Counted from the stretch's first letter, positions 50,209 to 59,486 are shown. The stretch is 64,000 bases of DNA from Hyphomicrobiales bacterium (GCA_900473745.1 UCMW01000019.1:160650-224649), one strand, 5' to 3'. Notes: a model not told the origin generated them from the letters alone. A program made the numbers and translations.

Positions 50209-50994
50209 TCAGCTCACCTTGAGCTCAGAATAGAAGTCCAGCACGGCCTTTTTGAAAACGCGGTCTCCGACGGCGAGCATGTGATCCCGGTTCGGAATGT
50301 CGAGTGCAACCGCGCGCGGCATCAGCTCCGCTAGCTCATGCGGCGAGCCGGCAATGTCGTCCTTCGTTCCCACGCCGATCAATGTCGGAATATCGACCCG
50401 GGCGATATCCTGGCGACGCACCAGATCCCGCGAGGTGCTGATGCAAGCGGCAAGGGCCAGCCGGTCCGACTTGGTCTGGTCGGCGAAGGCGCGGAACATG
50501 CGACCGCGTTCGTGGGTCACGTCATCAAGGGACGGGGCGAGCAGCGCGTCAGCGATCGGATCCCAGTCGCCCACACCGTCGCACATGCCGATTCCCAGCC
50601 CGCCAAAGATCAGCGAGCGGACGCGGTCAGGGTGTTCGATGGCGAGAAAGGCGGATACGCGCGCACCCATGGAATAGCCCATGACATGGGCGTCGGCGAT
50701 ACCGAGATGGGTCAGGAGGGCAGCCGCGTCGCCGGCCATGGATGTCGGGTGATAGGCTTCCGGGTCATGCGGCTTGGCACTCGCTCCATGGCCGCGATTG
50801 TCGATGGCGATCACGCGGTAGCCTGCGTCGCCCAAGGTCCTTAGCCAGCCTGGATAAACCCAGTTGACATTGGCCGAGGAGGCGAAGCCATGGATGAGCA
50901 GAACCGGCTCGCCTGCCGGATCGCCGTCATCGAAATAGGCAAGTTCGAGGCCTTCGTTGCGGAAGCTGGAAAACGGCGGCGCGTCGAGATTCAT
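50209..50994 (-). CDS. Alpha/beta fold hydrolase
   Basis: 261 residues: oxyanion motif LLIHGFASSANVNW, nucleophile elbow VMGYSMGARVSA (Ser about residue 110), Asp in LIGVGTKDDIAG, and the catalytic His in PNRDHMLAVGD. This is a soluble esterase/lactonase-type enzyme of unknown substrate. AGGA lies 7 nt before ATG 50994. Confidence 0.9.
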   Translation of the reverse strand: MNLDAPPFSSFRNEGLELAYFDDGDPAGEPVLLIHGFASSANVNWVYPGWLRTLGDAGYRVIAIDNRGHGASAKPHDPEAYHPTSMAGDAAALLTHLGIADAHVMGYSMGARVSAFLAIEHPDRVRSLIFGGLGIGMCDGVGDWDPIADALLAPSLDDVTHERGRMFRAFADQTKSDRLALAACISTSRDLVRRQDIARVDIPTLIGVGTKDDIAGSPHELAELMPRAVALDIPNRDHMLAVGDRVFKKAVLDFYSELKVS

Positions 50995-51180
50995 CGATCA
51001 GTCCTCATGGGCCGGCGTAGAGCCGGGGTAAGCCTGGGCGGGCAACCATAGCCAAGACCTCCCCGACATCAATTGCCGCAGGCGGATTTTCTGTGACTTT
51101 TGCCGGTTGCCGGCTCTACACATTTGCGAAGGAGGGCGCTAATGTCCGCGCCAATTCGCAAAGCATTTTCGGAGCAAGAC

Positions 51181-51426
51181 ATGGCCGGCCACACCATTCC
51201 CCATTTCCAGAACGACGGCGGTCATCGCGTGATCGAAGTCGGCGTGAAGGAATTCATGTGCACCGGCGCTTCAGTGCCATACGACCATCCGCACATCTTC
51301 ATCGACATGGGGCACGACAATGAAAAGGTCTGTTCCTACTGCTCGACACTCTTCCGCTACAATCCGAGCCTGAAGGCCGAACAGACCAACCCGCCCGGCT
51401 GCGTCTTCCACGTCAAGGCGGCGTGA
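51181..51426 (+). CDS. Zinc-finger protein, NDUFS6-like complex I accessory subunit
   Basis: 81 residues with CxxC-type ligands: His/Cys in EFMCTG, VCSYCSTLF and PPGCVFHV, the arrangement of the zinc-binding NDUFS6/complex I 13-kDa subunit found in mitochondria and alphaproteobacteria. It helps complex I assembly. ATG 51181 is supported by GGAG at 6-nt spacing; longer in-frame starts at 51100 and 51142 are less likely. It stands alone, far from any nuo gene in this window. Confidence 0.88.
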   Translation: MAGHTIPHFQNDGGHRVIEVGVKEFMCTGASVPYDHPHIFIDMGHDNEKVCSYCSTLFRYNPSLKAEQTNPPGCVFHVKAA

Positions 51427-51454
51427 CCCCAGCGTCACGATCGGCAGAGCTCCC

Positions 51455-52618
51455 ATGTCCATCAAGCACGCCGCCATCGTCGGAGCCGGGGTGGCAGGCC
51501 TGACGGCTGCCCTTTCTCTCGCACGAAAGGGCATTTCATCCGACATCATCGAGCAGGCACCACAACTGGGTGAAGTCGGCGCGGGTCTGCAGCTCTCACC
51601 GAATGCCACGCGGGTGCTCGATTCTCTGGGTGTGCTTGCCGAACTCGAACGCCACTGGTTCGAACCGCGCTCCATCAGCCTCGTCTCCGGCAAGGATCTC
51701 AGGCACCTCGCCGAAGTTCCTGCCGGTGACTTCGCCCGGAAGCGCTGGGGCCACCCCTATGGCGTCCTGCATCGCTCGACGCTGCAGCAGGGCCTGCTGC
51801 GCGCCGCGCTCAATCAACCTCTCTGCCGACTGCACCTCGGCCAACGCGTTCAGGGAATAGGGGCGGATGCGCTGGCTTCGATCACTGATCGAAAGCCGGA
51901 CCTCGTCATCGGTGCCGATGGTGCCTGGTCGGTCGCCCGGGAGGCCGTCGCCGGCAGCCCCAGCGTCAGCTTCTCCGGCAACATCGCCTGGCGCTTCACC
52001 ATCACCCGGGATGCGGCCCCCGCGTTTCTGTCGCGAAACGGTGTGACGGCCTATCTTGGCGCCAAGGCACATCTGGTCAGCTATCCGCTGAAGGAAATCG
52101 ACGGCTTCAATCTCGTGGCGATCGCCGCCGGCACGAGAAGCGACGAGAGCTGGGCGATCGATGCGGATGCCGCGCGGCGGGCCATGCTGCTCGAACAATT
52201 CTCAGGCTGGCATCGCGACATCAGAACAATTCTCGCCGGCGCGGAGAAGCCGACCTTCTGGCCGCTCTACCAGGCTTCGGACGGCAATTGGCACAATGGT
52301 CGGGATACCGTGCTCATCGGTGATGCGGCACACGCGATGATGCCATTCTCCGCCCAGGGTGCAGCGATGGCCATCGAGGACGCGTTTTCGCTCGCGGCCC
52401 ACGTCGCACGCGCACCCCTGCCCTTTGCACTTGGAGCCTTCTCGACCGAGCGCAAGGCGCGTGCCGCCCGGGTCAAGGCCCGCGGTGATTTCAACCGCTT
52501 CGCCTATCACGCCCGCGGACCGTTCAGGATAGGGCGCGATATCGTGCTGTCGCTGCGGCCACCGGAAAAGCTCGCGGCCGATCTTGACTGGCTTTACGGC
52601 CATCGGATCGGCGACTGA
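51455..52618 (+). CDS. FAD-dependent monooxygenase (salicylate hydroxylase-like)
   Basis: 387-residue class A flavoprotein monooxygenase. Rossmann motif AAIVGAGVAGLTAALSLARK, the DG-type LVIGADGAWSVAREAV, and the ribityl-binding VLIGDAAHAMMPFSAQGAAM are all present. Typical substrates are phenolic acids; the true substrate is unknown. Closely follows the NDUFS6-like gene (28 nt) and converges on the cystathionine beta-lyase gene. Confidence 0.9.
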   Translation: MSIKHAAIVGAGVAGLTAALSLARKGISSDIIEQAPQLGEVGAGLQLSPNATRVLDSLGVLAELERHWFEPRSISLVSGKDLRHLAEVPAGDFARKRWGHPYGVLHRSTLQQGLLRAALNQPLCRLHLGQRVQGIGADALASITDRKPDLVIGADGAWSVAREAVAGSPSVSFSGNIAWRFTITRDAAPAFLSRNGVTAYLGAKAHLVSYPLKEIDGFNLVAIAAGTRSDESWAIDADAARRAMLLEQFSGWHRDIRTILAGAEKPTFWPLYQASDGNWHNGRDTVLIGDAAHAMMPFSAQGAAMAIEDAFSLAAHVARAPLPFALGAFSTERKARAARVKARGDFNRFAYHARGPFRIGRDIVLSLRPPEKLAADLDWLYGHRIGD

Positions 52619-52634
52619 GAGCAGCCCCTGAACG

Positions 52635-53825
52635 TCAGACGACTGCGGCCGCAACAAAGCCGCGGTCGAGATCGGCCATGATGTCCTCGACATTCTCGAG
52701 GCCGATCTGCAGGCGGATCACGGCGCCATCGGTCGGGCCCTTGCGGATCTTTCGATCATCCAGATTGACGTGCACCGCCAAGCTCTCATAGCCACCCCAG
52801 GACCAGCCCAGGCCGAAGATCTGTAGCGCGTCGAGGAAGGCATGCGCCTTCGGCTTGATCTTCTCCGGCGACGGCGCAGTCAGGACGAAGGAAAAGACAC
52901 CGCTGGCACCCTTGAAGTCGCGCTTCCAGAGGGCGTGACCCGGGAAGCTCTCAAGCGCCGGATGCAACACACGCGCCACATCATCGCGGACCTCGAGCCA
53001 GCGGGCAATAGAGAGCGCACTCTTGTAGTGGTGCTCGAGGCGCAGCCCCATGGTGCGCAGACCGCGCAGGATCTGGTAGCTGTCGTCAGGCGCGCCGCAA
53101 ATGCCGAGCGTGATGTTGGCTTCCTTCAGAACCGGCCAATGTTTCGCATTGGCCGAAACGGTGCCCATCAGGATGTCCGAATGGCCCGAGGGGTATTTGG
53201 TCGCCGCGTGAATGGTCACGTCAGCGCCGAAGTCGAGCGCCTTGAAATAAAGCGGCGTCGCCCAGGTGTTGTCGATGGTCACCACGCAACCGTGTTTATG
53301 CGCCGCGTCGGAGATGGCGCGAATATCCTGCATCTCCATCGTGTTGGAGCCGGGCGCTTCGGTGTGCACGAGTCTCGTGTTCGGCCGGATCAGTCGCTCG
53401 ATGTCGGCGCCAATCTCCGGATCGTAATATTCTACCTCGACGCCAAGCCGGGTCAGCATCGTGTCGCAGAAGTGCCGGCAGGGCGAGTAGACGGAATCGA
53501 CGATGAGCGCGTGGTCGCCCGCCGAGAGAAAGGCGAGGAAGGGCACGGTGATCGCAGCCAGACCCGATGGAACCAATATCGTGCCGGCCGAGCCTTCAAG
53601 CGCATCGATTGCCTGGCACAGGGCATCTGTGGTCGGCGTGCCACGGGTGCCATAAGTATAAGGCTGCGAGCGCGTTTCCATAGCCCGCGCATTGGGAAAG
53701 AGCACCGTTGAGGCGTGAACGACAGGCGGATTGACAAAGCCGTGATAGTCAGTGGGATCATAGCCGATATGGCACAGTTTCGTGTCGGTGCCGGCGGCGG
53801 CCAGCCAGTCTTTCGATTTGCTCAT
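52635..53825 (-). CDS. metC: Cystathionine beta-lyase
   Basis: 396-residue Cys/Met-metabolism PLP enzyme. It cleaves cystathionine to homocysteine in methionine synthesis. The PLP lysine is in IHAATKYPSGHSDILMGTVS, with SGLAAITVPFLAFLSAGDH and TIDNTWATPLYFKALDFGAD. The AGYG-like C terminus (RIQIGLENVEDIMADL-type) is conserved. ATG 53825 is used; a GTG at 53843 is in frame. Divergent from aapJ. Confidence 0.93.
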   Translation of the reverse strand: MSKSKDWLAAAGTDTKLCHIGYDPTDYHGFVNPPVVHASTVLFPNARAMETRSQPYTYGTRGTPTTDALCQAIDALEGSAGTILVPSGLAAITVPFLAFLSAGDHALIVDSVYSPCRHFCDTMLTRLGVEVEYYDPEIGADIERLIRPNTRLVHTEAPGSNTMEMQDIRAISDAAHKHGCVVTIDNTWATPLYFKALDFGADVTIHAATKYPSGHSDILMGTVSANAKHWPVLKEANITLGICGAPDDSYQILRGLRTMGLRLEHHYKSALSIARWLEVRDDVARVLHPALESFPGHALWKRDFKGASGVFSFVLTAPSPEKIKPKAHAFLDALQIFGLGWSWGGYESLAVHVNLDDRKIRKGPTDGAVIRLQIGLENVEDIMADLDRGFVAAAVV

Positions 53826-53843
53826 GGATTTGCGATTCCTCAC

Positions 53844-54182
53844 GCTCGGATGCGGTGGTTTTCGCGCTTGAGACGGAGCTGGTCAAGTTGCACAATGCCG
53901 TGATCTGAAGCGCATGTCTTGCAGTTCACGCATATCAGAACAGTCAAAAAGGCGCTGTTTTCATCACTTCGGGCTAAAAACCACACATTTTTGCCTATTT
54001 GGAGGGCGAATTTGGCAAATTCGCGCTTTTGTGGCCAATCTGCGGCATAAAGACTTGACCCTGCAAGCTTTTGCGACTGAGATATGAAGGCTCGCACCGG
54101 GAGGCCGTGAGCCGACGCGCGCTGCTAGATTTGGGCAGCAGGCCGTCGCTGGCATACAACAAGAGAAAAAAGGTTGGGAAAA
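53844..54182. promoter_or_regulatory. metC-aapJ divergent regulatory region
   Basis: About 340 bases without a gene. It contains a perfect 8-bp inverted repeat GCGAATTT-GGC-AAATTCGC at 54006-54024 and a CTTGACC at 54054-54060 that could be part of an aap promoter, although no -10 at proper spacing is convincing. An imperfect AACAG/CTGTT pair lies near 53938-53962. Confidence 0.5.
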
Positions 54183-55211
54183 ATGAACAACAAGTTCCTG
54201 TCAGCCGCCATTGGCGCTGCGGTCCTGGGTTTTGGCGCGTCCGCAGCTTCCGCTGCCGTGCTCGATGACGTGAAGGCCAAGGGTTTCGTCCAGTGCGGCG
54301 TGAACACGGGTCTCGCCGGTTTCGCATCGCCGGACGCCGCTGGTAACTGGACCGGCTTCGACGTCGACTACTGCAAGGCCGTTGCTGCCGCCGTCTTCGG
54401 CGATGCCACGAAGGTCAAGTACACGCCGACCACTGCCCAGAGCCGCTTCACGGCCCTGCAGTCCGGCGAAGTCGACATGCTCGCCCGTAACACCACCTGG
54501 ACGATCAGCCGCGACACGGCGCTCGGCTTCAATTTCCGCACCGTCAACTATTATGACGGCCAGGGCTTCATGGTCACCAAGGGCCTGAACGTCAAGTCGG
54601 CCCTCGAACTGTCGGGCGCTGCCGTCTGCGTACAGTCAGGCACCACGACCGAACTCAACCTCGCCGACTACTTCCAGGCCAACAACCTCGAATACAAGCC
54701 GGTCGTTTTCGAAAAGCTCGAAGAAGTGAACGCCGCCTACCAGGCTGGCCGTTGCGACGTCTACACGACCGACCAGTCGGGCCTGTACTCGCTGCGTCTG
54801 ACGCTCACCAACCCGGACGATCACGTCATCCTGCCGGAAATCATCTCGAAGGAGCCGCTTGGACCGGCCGTTCGCCAGGGTGACGACCAGTGGTTCGACA
54901 TCGTTTCGTGGACGCATTACGCTTTGGTCCAGGCCGAAGAATTCGGCATCACCCAGGCCAATGTCGACGAGATCAAGTCGACCTCGACCAACCCTGACAT
55001 CAAGCGCTTTCTGGGCGTTGAAGCTGACACCAAGATCGGTACCGACCTCGGTCTGACCAACGACTGGGCGTACAACATCATCAAGGGCGTCGGTAACTAC
55101 GGTGAAGTGTTCGAGCGCAACATCGGTGCGAGCACCCCGCTCAAGATCGAGCGCGGCGTGAACGCGCTGTGGACCAAGGGCGGCCTGCAGTACGCACCGC
55201 CGGTCCGCTAA
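54183..55211 (+). CDS. aapJ: General L-amino acid ABC transporter substrate-binding protein
   Basis: 342-residue periplasmic binding protein of the PAAT family. Signal peptide ending GFGASAASAA, then VLDDVKAKGFVQCGVNTGLA and the LDML-type EVDMLARNTTWTISRDTALG block. Part of AapJQMP, which imports most L-amino acids in rhizobia. ATG 54183; a TTG three codons earlier is not needed. Followed by a hairpin before aapQ. Confidence 0.95.
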   Translation: MNNKFLSAAIGAAVLGFGASAASAAVLDDVKAKGFVQCGVNTGLAGFASPDAAGNWTGFDVDYCKAVAAAVFGDATKVKYTPTTAQSRFTALQSGEVDMLARNTTWTISRDTALGFNFRTVNYYDGQGFMVTKGLNVKSALELSGAAVCVQSGTTTELNLADYFQANNLEYKPVVFEKLEEVNAAYQAGRCDVYTTDQSGLYSLRLTLTNPDDHVILPEIISKEPLGPAVRQGDDQWFDIVSWTHYALVQAEEFGITQANVDEIKSTSTNPDIKRFLGVEADTKIGTDLGLTNDWAYNIIKGVGNYGEVFERNIGASTPLKIERGVNALWTKGGLQYAPPVR

Positions 55212-55227
55212 GACCCGGCTGACTTTG

Positions 55228-55251
55228 CGAGGCGGCGAAAGCCGCCTCGCG
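55228..55251 (+). promoter_or_regulatory. Strong hairpin in the aapJ-aapQ gap
   Basis: GCGAGGCGGC-GAAA-GCCGCCTCGC: a perfect 10-bp stem with a GNRA tetraloop, 17 nt after the aapJ stop and without a U-run. Such elements after binding-protein genes protect the upstream mRNA and give excess binding protein over permease. Confidence 0.8.
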
Positions 55252-55378
55252 CATATCAGGACCACGTGTTCAGACCGGCACGCACGCTGCGGTCAGCAGC
55301 GACATCAGAGAATGCCGGCTGTCTTGAAAAAACAATAACAGTTTAGGGCTCAAAGAAGCCTCGGGGATTTGGCACAGC

Positions 55379-56572
55379 ATGACAGATCACGCCACCAGTT
55401 TGCCTGCCGGTGGGCAGAGCTTTGGCTCGCTGATCTACGATCCGAAAGCAAGATCCATCTTCTTTCAGGTCGCTACGATCGCCATCATGACGTTTATCGT
55501 CTGGACCATTGCGAACAACACCATCGAAAACCTCGCTCGAAGCAACACTGCCTCGGGCTATGATTTCCTCAAGGGCCGCGCCGGCTTCGACATCGGCCAG
55601 AGCCTGATCGCCTATACGTCGGACTCGACCTATGGACGCGCCATTCTAGTCGGCCTCTTGAACACGCTTCTGGTCGCCGTGACCGGCATCATCACCGCGA
55701 CGATCATCGGCTTCATCATCGGGATCGGTCGACTGTCGCGGAACTGGCTGATCGCCAAGCTCTGCACGGTCTATGTGGAGGCCTTCCGCAACATCCCGCC
55801 GCTGCTGGTCATCTTCTTCTGGTATTCCGGTGTCCTGGCGACCCTGCCGCAGCCGCGGGATTCGCTCGAACTGCCGTTTTCGACCTTCCTCAACAATCGT
55901 GGACTCGCCTTTCCGAAGCCGCTTTGGGGTGAAGGTTCGATCGTCATCCCCATCGCCCTTGTCGTCGGGATCATCGCTGCGATCGTCGTCGCGCGCTGGG
56001 CCAAGGCGCGCCAGATGAAGACGGGCCAGATCTTCCCGACCGGCCGGGTCGCTGCCGGTCTGATCATCGGCCTGCCGATCCTCGCCTTCGTCGCCGTCGG
56101 CGCACCCCTGACATTCGACTACCCCGTGGCGAGCCGCTTCAACATGTCGGGCGGCGCCGTCATCGCCCCTGAATTCGTGGCGCTCTATCTTGCGCTGTCC
56201 TTCTACACGGCCGCCTTCATCGCGGAAATCATCCGCGCTGGCATCAAGGGCGTGTCGAAGGGCCAGACTGAGGCTGCATCGGCACTCGGACTGCAGCCCT
56301 CCACCACGACGCGCCTCGTGGTCGTGCCGCAGGCCATGCGCATCATCATCCCGCCGCTTACCAGCCAGTATCTGAACCTGACGAAGAACTCCTCGCTCGG
56401 GGTCGCCGTCGGCTTTCCGGAACTGGTATCGACGGGCGGCACCACCATGAACCAGACCGGCCAGGCGATCGAGATCGTCTCGATCTGGCTCATCGTCTAT
56501 CTCTCCATCAGCATCATAACCTCGCTCTTCATGAACTGGTTCAATGCCAAGATGGCCCTGGTGGAGCGTTGA
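55379..56572 (+). CDS. aapQ: General L-amino acid ABC transporter permease AapQ
   Basis: 397 residues, about eight transmembrane helices, with the PAAT permease motif EIIRAGIKGVSKGQTEAASA (EAA loop) in the C-terminal half and VEAFRNIPPLLVIFFWYSG. Forms the channel with AapM. AapQ/AapM are longer than usual PAAT permeases because of an inserted loop. Starts 167 bases after aapJ. Confidence 0.95.
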   Translation: MTDHATSLPAGGQSFGSLIYDPKARSIFFQVATIAIMTFIVWTIANNTIENLARSNTASGYDFLKGRAGFDIGQSLIAYTSDSTYGRAILVGLLNTLLVAVTGIITATIIGFIIGIGRLSRNWLIAKLCTVYVEAFRNIPPLLVIFFWYSGVLATLPQPRDSLELPFSTFLNNRGLAFPKPLWGEGSIVIPIALVVGIIAAIVVARWAKARQMKTGQIFPTGRVAAGLIIGLPILAFVAVGAPLTFDYPVASRFNMSGGAVIAPEFVALYLALSFYTAAFIAEIIRAGIKGVSKGQTEAASALGLQPSTTTRLVVVPQAMRIIIPPLTSQYLNLTKNSSLGVAVGFPELVSTGGTTMNQTGQAIEIVSIWLIVYLSISIITSLFMNWFNAKMALVER

Positions 56573-56574
56573 TC

Positions 56575-57726
56575 ATGGCACAAGACGTAACTTATGTTCG
56601 CCAGGAAATGCTGGCTCCCCTTCCCGCCCCCACTTCCGAAGGTAGTGTTGGTGGATGGATCAGGAAGAACCTGCTTGCGACACCCAAGGACGTCATCCTG
56701 ACGCTCATCGGGGTCGCGGTGCTTGCCCTCATCCTGCCGGGTGCGCTGAACTTCCTGTTCTTCGATGCCGCCTGGTTTGGCGCCGATCGCTCGGTCTGCG
56801 CCACACTGGCACAGGGCGGGATTCAGCCGGATGGCTGGAAAGGCGCCTGCTGGGCCTTTGTCGAGAGCCGCTTCTCGCAGTTCATCTTCGGGCGTTACCC
56901 GTTGGACGAACGCTGGCGTGTCATTCTCGTCGGGGTCACGTTCGTGGCGCTCCTGGTGCCGTTGCTCATCCCGAAGGCACCGCGCAAGGGTCTGAACGCG
57001 CTCCTGCTCTTCGTCATCTTCCCGATCGTCGCCTTCTTCCTGCTGCATGGCGGATTCGGGCTTTCGGAAGTGGAAACCCCGCTCTGGGGCGGCCTGATGG
57101 TGACGCTGATCCTGTCCTTCGTCGGCATCGCCGTCTCGCTGCCGCTCGGCATCCTGCTCGCCCTCGGCCGCCGGTCGGACATGCCTGTCATCAAGATGAT
57201 CTGCGTCGTCTTCATCGAAGTGGTGCGTGGCGTTCCGCTGATCACCGTGCTCTTCATGGCCAACGTGATGCTGCCGCTCTTCATGCCGACGGGATGGACG
57301 ATCGACAACTTCCTCCGCGCGCTGGTCGGCGTGTCGCTCTTCGCCTCCGCCTACATGGCGGAAGTGGTGCGCGGCGGTCTGCAGGCCATCCCGAAGGGAC
57401 AGTACGAAGGCGCGGATTCACTCGGCCTCTCCTACTGGCAGAAAGTCCGCCTGATCATCCTGCCGCAGGCGATCAAGCTGGTCATTCCGGGCATCGTCAA
57501 CACCTTCATCGGACTGTTCAAAGATACCTCGCTCGTGTCGATCATCGGCATGTTCGACCTCCTCGGCATCGTCCGCCTCAACTTCACCGATGCCACCTGG
57601 GCCACGCCTGTGACACCGCTCACGGGTCTGATCTTCGCTGGCTTCGTATTCTGGATCTTCTGCTTCGGCATGTCGCGCTACTCCGCCTTCATGGAGCGGC
57701 ACCTCGACACCGGTCACAAGCGTTAA
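56575..57726 (+). CDS. aapM: General L-amino acid ABC transporter permease AapM
   Basis: 383-residue partner permease with the EAA loop EVVRGGLQAIPKGQYEGADS and VVFIEVVRGVPLITVLFMAN. ATG 56575 lies 2 bases after the aapQ stop. Together with AapQ and AapP it forms the inner-membrane part of the importer. Confidence 0.95.
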   Translation: MAQDVTYVRQEMLAPLPAPTSEGSVGGWIRKNLLATPKDVILTLIGVAVLALILPGALNFLFFDAAWFGADRSVCATLAQGGIQPDGWKGACWAFVESRFSQFIFGRYPLDERWRVILVGVTFVALLVPLLIPKAPRKGLNALLLFVIFPIVAFFLLHGGFGLSEVETPLWGGLMVTLILSFVGIAVSLPLGILLALGRRSDMPVIKMICVVFIEVVRGVPLITVLFMANVMLPLFMPTGWTIDNFLRALVGVSLFASAYMAEVVRGGLQAIPKGQYEGADSLGLSYWQKVRLIILPQAIKLVIPGIVNTFIGLFKDTSLVSIIGMFDLLGIVRLNFTDATWATPVTPLTGLIFAGFVFWIFCFGMSRYSAFMERHLDTGHKR

Positions 57727-57743
57727 GAACAAGGGGAACAACC

Positions 57744-58517
57744 ATGGCTGAAGCCAATTCCGCTAAGAAGACCGTGTCGGGCACCGACGTTGCGGTCGAA
57801 CTGATCAACATGAACAAGTGGTACGGTGATTTTCACGTGCTGCGCGACATCAACCTCAAGGTCATGAAGGGCGAGCGCATCGTCGTGGCCGGGCCTTCCG
57901 GTTCCGGCAAATCGACGATGATCCGCTGCATCAACCGTCTTGAAGAACACCAGACGGGCAATATTCTGGTGGACAACATCGAACTGACAAGCGACCTCAA
58001 GAAGATCGACGAAGTTCGGCGCGAAGTCGGCATGGTCTTCCAGCACTTCAACCTCTTCCCGCACCTCACCATCCTGGAAAACTGCACGCTTGCCCCGATC
58101 TGGGTCCGCAAGATGCCGAAGAAGGATGCCGAGGAAGTGGCGATGCACTTTCTGAAGCGCGTCAAGATCCCGGAGCAGGCCAACAAATATCCCGGCCAGC
58201 TCTCTGGTGGCCAGCAGCAGCGCGTGGCGATTGCTCGTGCGCTTTGCATGAAACCGAAGATCATGCTGTTCGACGAGCCCACCTCGGCGCTCGACCCCGA
58301 AATGGTCAAGGAAGTGCTCGATACCATGGTGGGTCTTGCCGAAGAAGGCATGACCATGATCTGCGTCACGCATGAAATGGGCTTTGCCCGTCAGGTCGCG
58401 GACCGCGTCATCTTCATGGACCAGGGCCAGATCGTCGAGCAGAATTCGCCGGCCGAGTTCTTCGACAATCCGCAGCACGAGCGCACCAAGCTCTTCCTCA
58501 GCCAGATCCTGCACTGA
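57744..58517 (+). CDS. aapP: General L-amino acid ABC transporter ATP-binding protein AapP
   Basis: 257-residue ABC ATPase: Walker A VAGPSGSGKSTMIRC, signature LSGGQQQRVAIARAL, Walker B IMLFDEPTSALDPEMV and switch His in VTHEMGFARQVADRV. Short N-terminal extension (MAEANSAKKTVSGTD) is usual for AapP. ATG 57744 has AAGGGG at 6-nt spacing. Last gene of the operon; a hairpin follows. Confidence 0.97.
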   Translation: MAEANSAKKTVSGTDVAVELINMNKWYGDFHVLRDINLKVMKGERIVVAGPSGSGKSTMIRCINRLEEHQTGNILVDNIELTSDLKKIDEVRREVGMVFQHFNLFPHLTILENCTLAPIWVRKMPKKDAEEVAMHFLKRVKIPEQANKYPGQLSGGQQQRVAIARALCMKPKIMLFDEPTSALDPEMVKEVLDTMVGLAEEGMTMICVTHEMGFARQVADRVIFMDQGQIVEQNSPAEFFDNPQHERTKLFLSQILH

Positions 58518-58540
58518 GACTGGCCAGGAGCGATTGTTCA

Positions 58541-58573
58541 AAGAGCCCGCCGCGATCTCCGCGGCGGGCTCTT
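58541..58573. terminator. Hairpin between aapP and the convergent SNase-like gene
   Basis: AAGAGCCCGCCGC-N7-GCGGCGGGCTCTT, a perfect 13-bp stem. U-runs are weak on both strands, but it lies between two converging genes and probably serves both. Confidence 0.75.
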
Positions 58574-58601
58574 GCCATTTCAGGATCTCATCGAACGGAT
58601 C

Positions 58602-59327
58602 TCAAGGACACCAGCCTTGCTGCCGTGCCATGCGCGGTTTTGCGAGCCCTTCGGATACGAGGATTGATCCCAGCGAACGGCCGTCGCGGGTCGCGACACG
58701 CAAGATGCCGGGCGCGGCTCCTGGACCAGCGGTCTTCAACGTCTCGAGATCGAAACGGCCGGAACTCAGCAAATCCTTCAATCGCACCTTGGCGGCAAAC
58801 CCCCGATCGCGCTCCTGCTGGCAGGCCGCGCCGTCTGTGCGGGGCGCAGCAATATCCGCCAGGACGACTTTCGTCTTCTTGTACCAGAAGGTGTCACCGC
58901 TCATGACGCAGTTGTCGAGGCCGGACGTGCCACAGAAATAGAACTTGCCGGAGAAGTTTTCACCCGTCAGCGGTCCGGCTACCGCGACGGCTGGCCTGGT
59001 GGCCGGGACTGCGGCTTTGGTCACGCCGACCGCGGCGGGCGGCACGGGCGTCTTTGCGCTGTTTGAAGCTGGCCTTGCAGCCTGGGTCTCCTCGCGCTGG
59101 CGGCGAGGCTCGGCTTTTGCCTCGGTACGCGACACAGCCGGCTTATCGCGAGCCAGGAGCGGCGCCATCTCCTTGAGTACGGCGGCACGGTTGTCGTAAA
59201 GCGCAATGCCACCAGCCACGAGACCGAGCATGACAAGCCAGGAGGTCATGCCCTGCCCTCCGGACGAACGGCTCGACTTGCGGCGCTTTGCGGGTGCGCG
59301 ACGGGAATTGGCGGTGCGACTGGACAT
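58602..59327 (-). CDS. Membrane-anchored thermonuclease-like (SNase-fold) protein
   Basis: 241 residues: a basic N terminus (MSSRTANSRRAPAKRRKSSR), one transmembrane helix (MTSWLVMLGLVAGGIALY), an Ala/Pro-rich linker, then a C-terminal domain MSGDTFWYKKTKVVLADIAA followed by CQQERDRGFAAKVRLKDLL that resembles staphylococcal nuclease. The active-site arginine of the usual RLxGIDAPE motif is not present, so it may be a non-catalytic OB-fold. AGAGG lies 6 nt before ATG 59327. Confidence 0.75.
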   Translation of the reverse strand: MSSRTANSRRAPAKRRKSSRSSGGQGMTSWLVMLGLVAGGIALYDNRAAVLKEMAPLLARDKPAVSRTEAKAEPRRQREETQAARPASNSAKTPVPPAAVGVTKAAVPATRPAVAVAGPLTGENFSGKFYFCGTSGLDNCVMSGDTFWYKKTKVVLADIAAPRTDGAACQQERDRGFAAKVRLKDLLSSGRFDLETLKTAGPGAAPGILRVATRDGRSLGSILVSEGLAKPRMARQQGWCP

Positions 59328-59434
59328 AGTTAACCTCTCGTGAGGGCCATCATCGCGCCTAAGGGTTTCCGAAAGGTTGGCGCTGAGACAAAAAGGGCGG
59401 CTGCGTCTCGTCCCTGCACAGATCATCGGATAAG

Positions 59435-59466
59435 AACAAGGGCCGGGATTGCCTCCCGGCCCTTGT
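59435..59466. terminator. Intrinsic-type terminator hairpin
   Basis: AACAAGGGCCGGG-N6-CCCGGCCCTTGTT, a perfect 13-bp stem, 20 bases beyond the stop of the small secreted protein gene on the minus strand. Confidence 0.8.
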
Positions 59467-59486
59467 TGCCATGTCGTCGTCTTAGC

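Noticed and set aside
56655..57743. In-frame extension of aapP upstream through aapM
   Set aside because: The extension is out of frame with aapM and reads as Arg/His-rich nonsense; ATG 57744 has a ribosome binding site and matches AapP.
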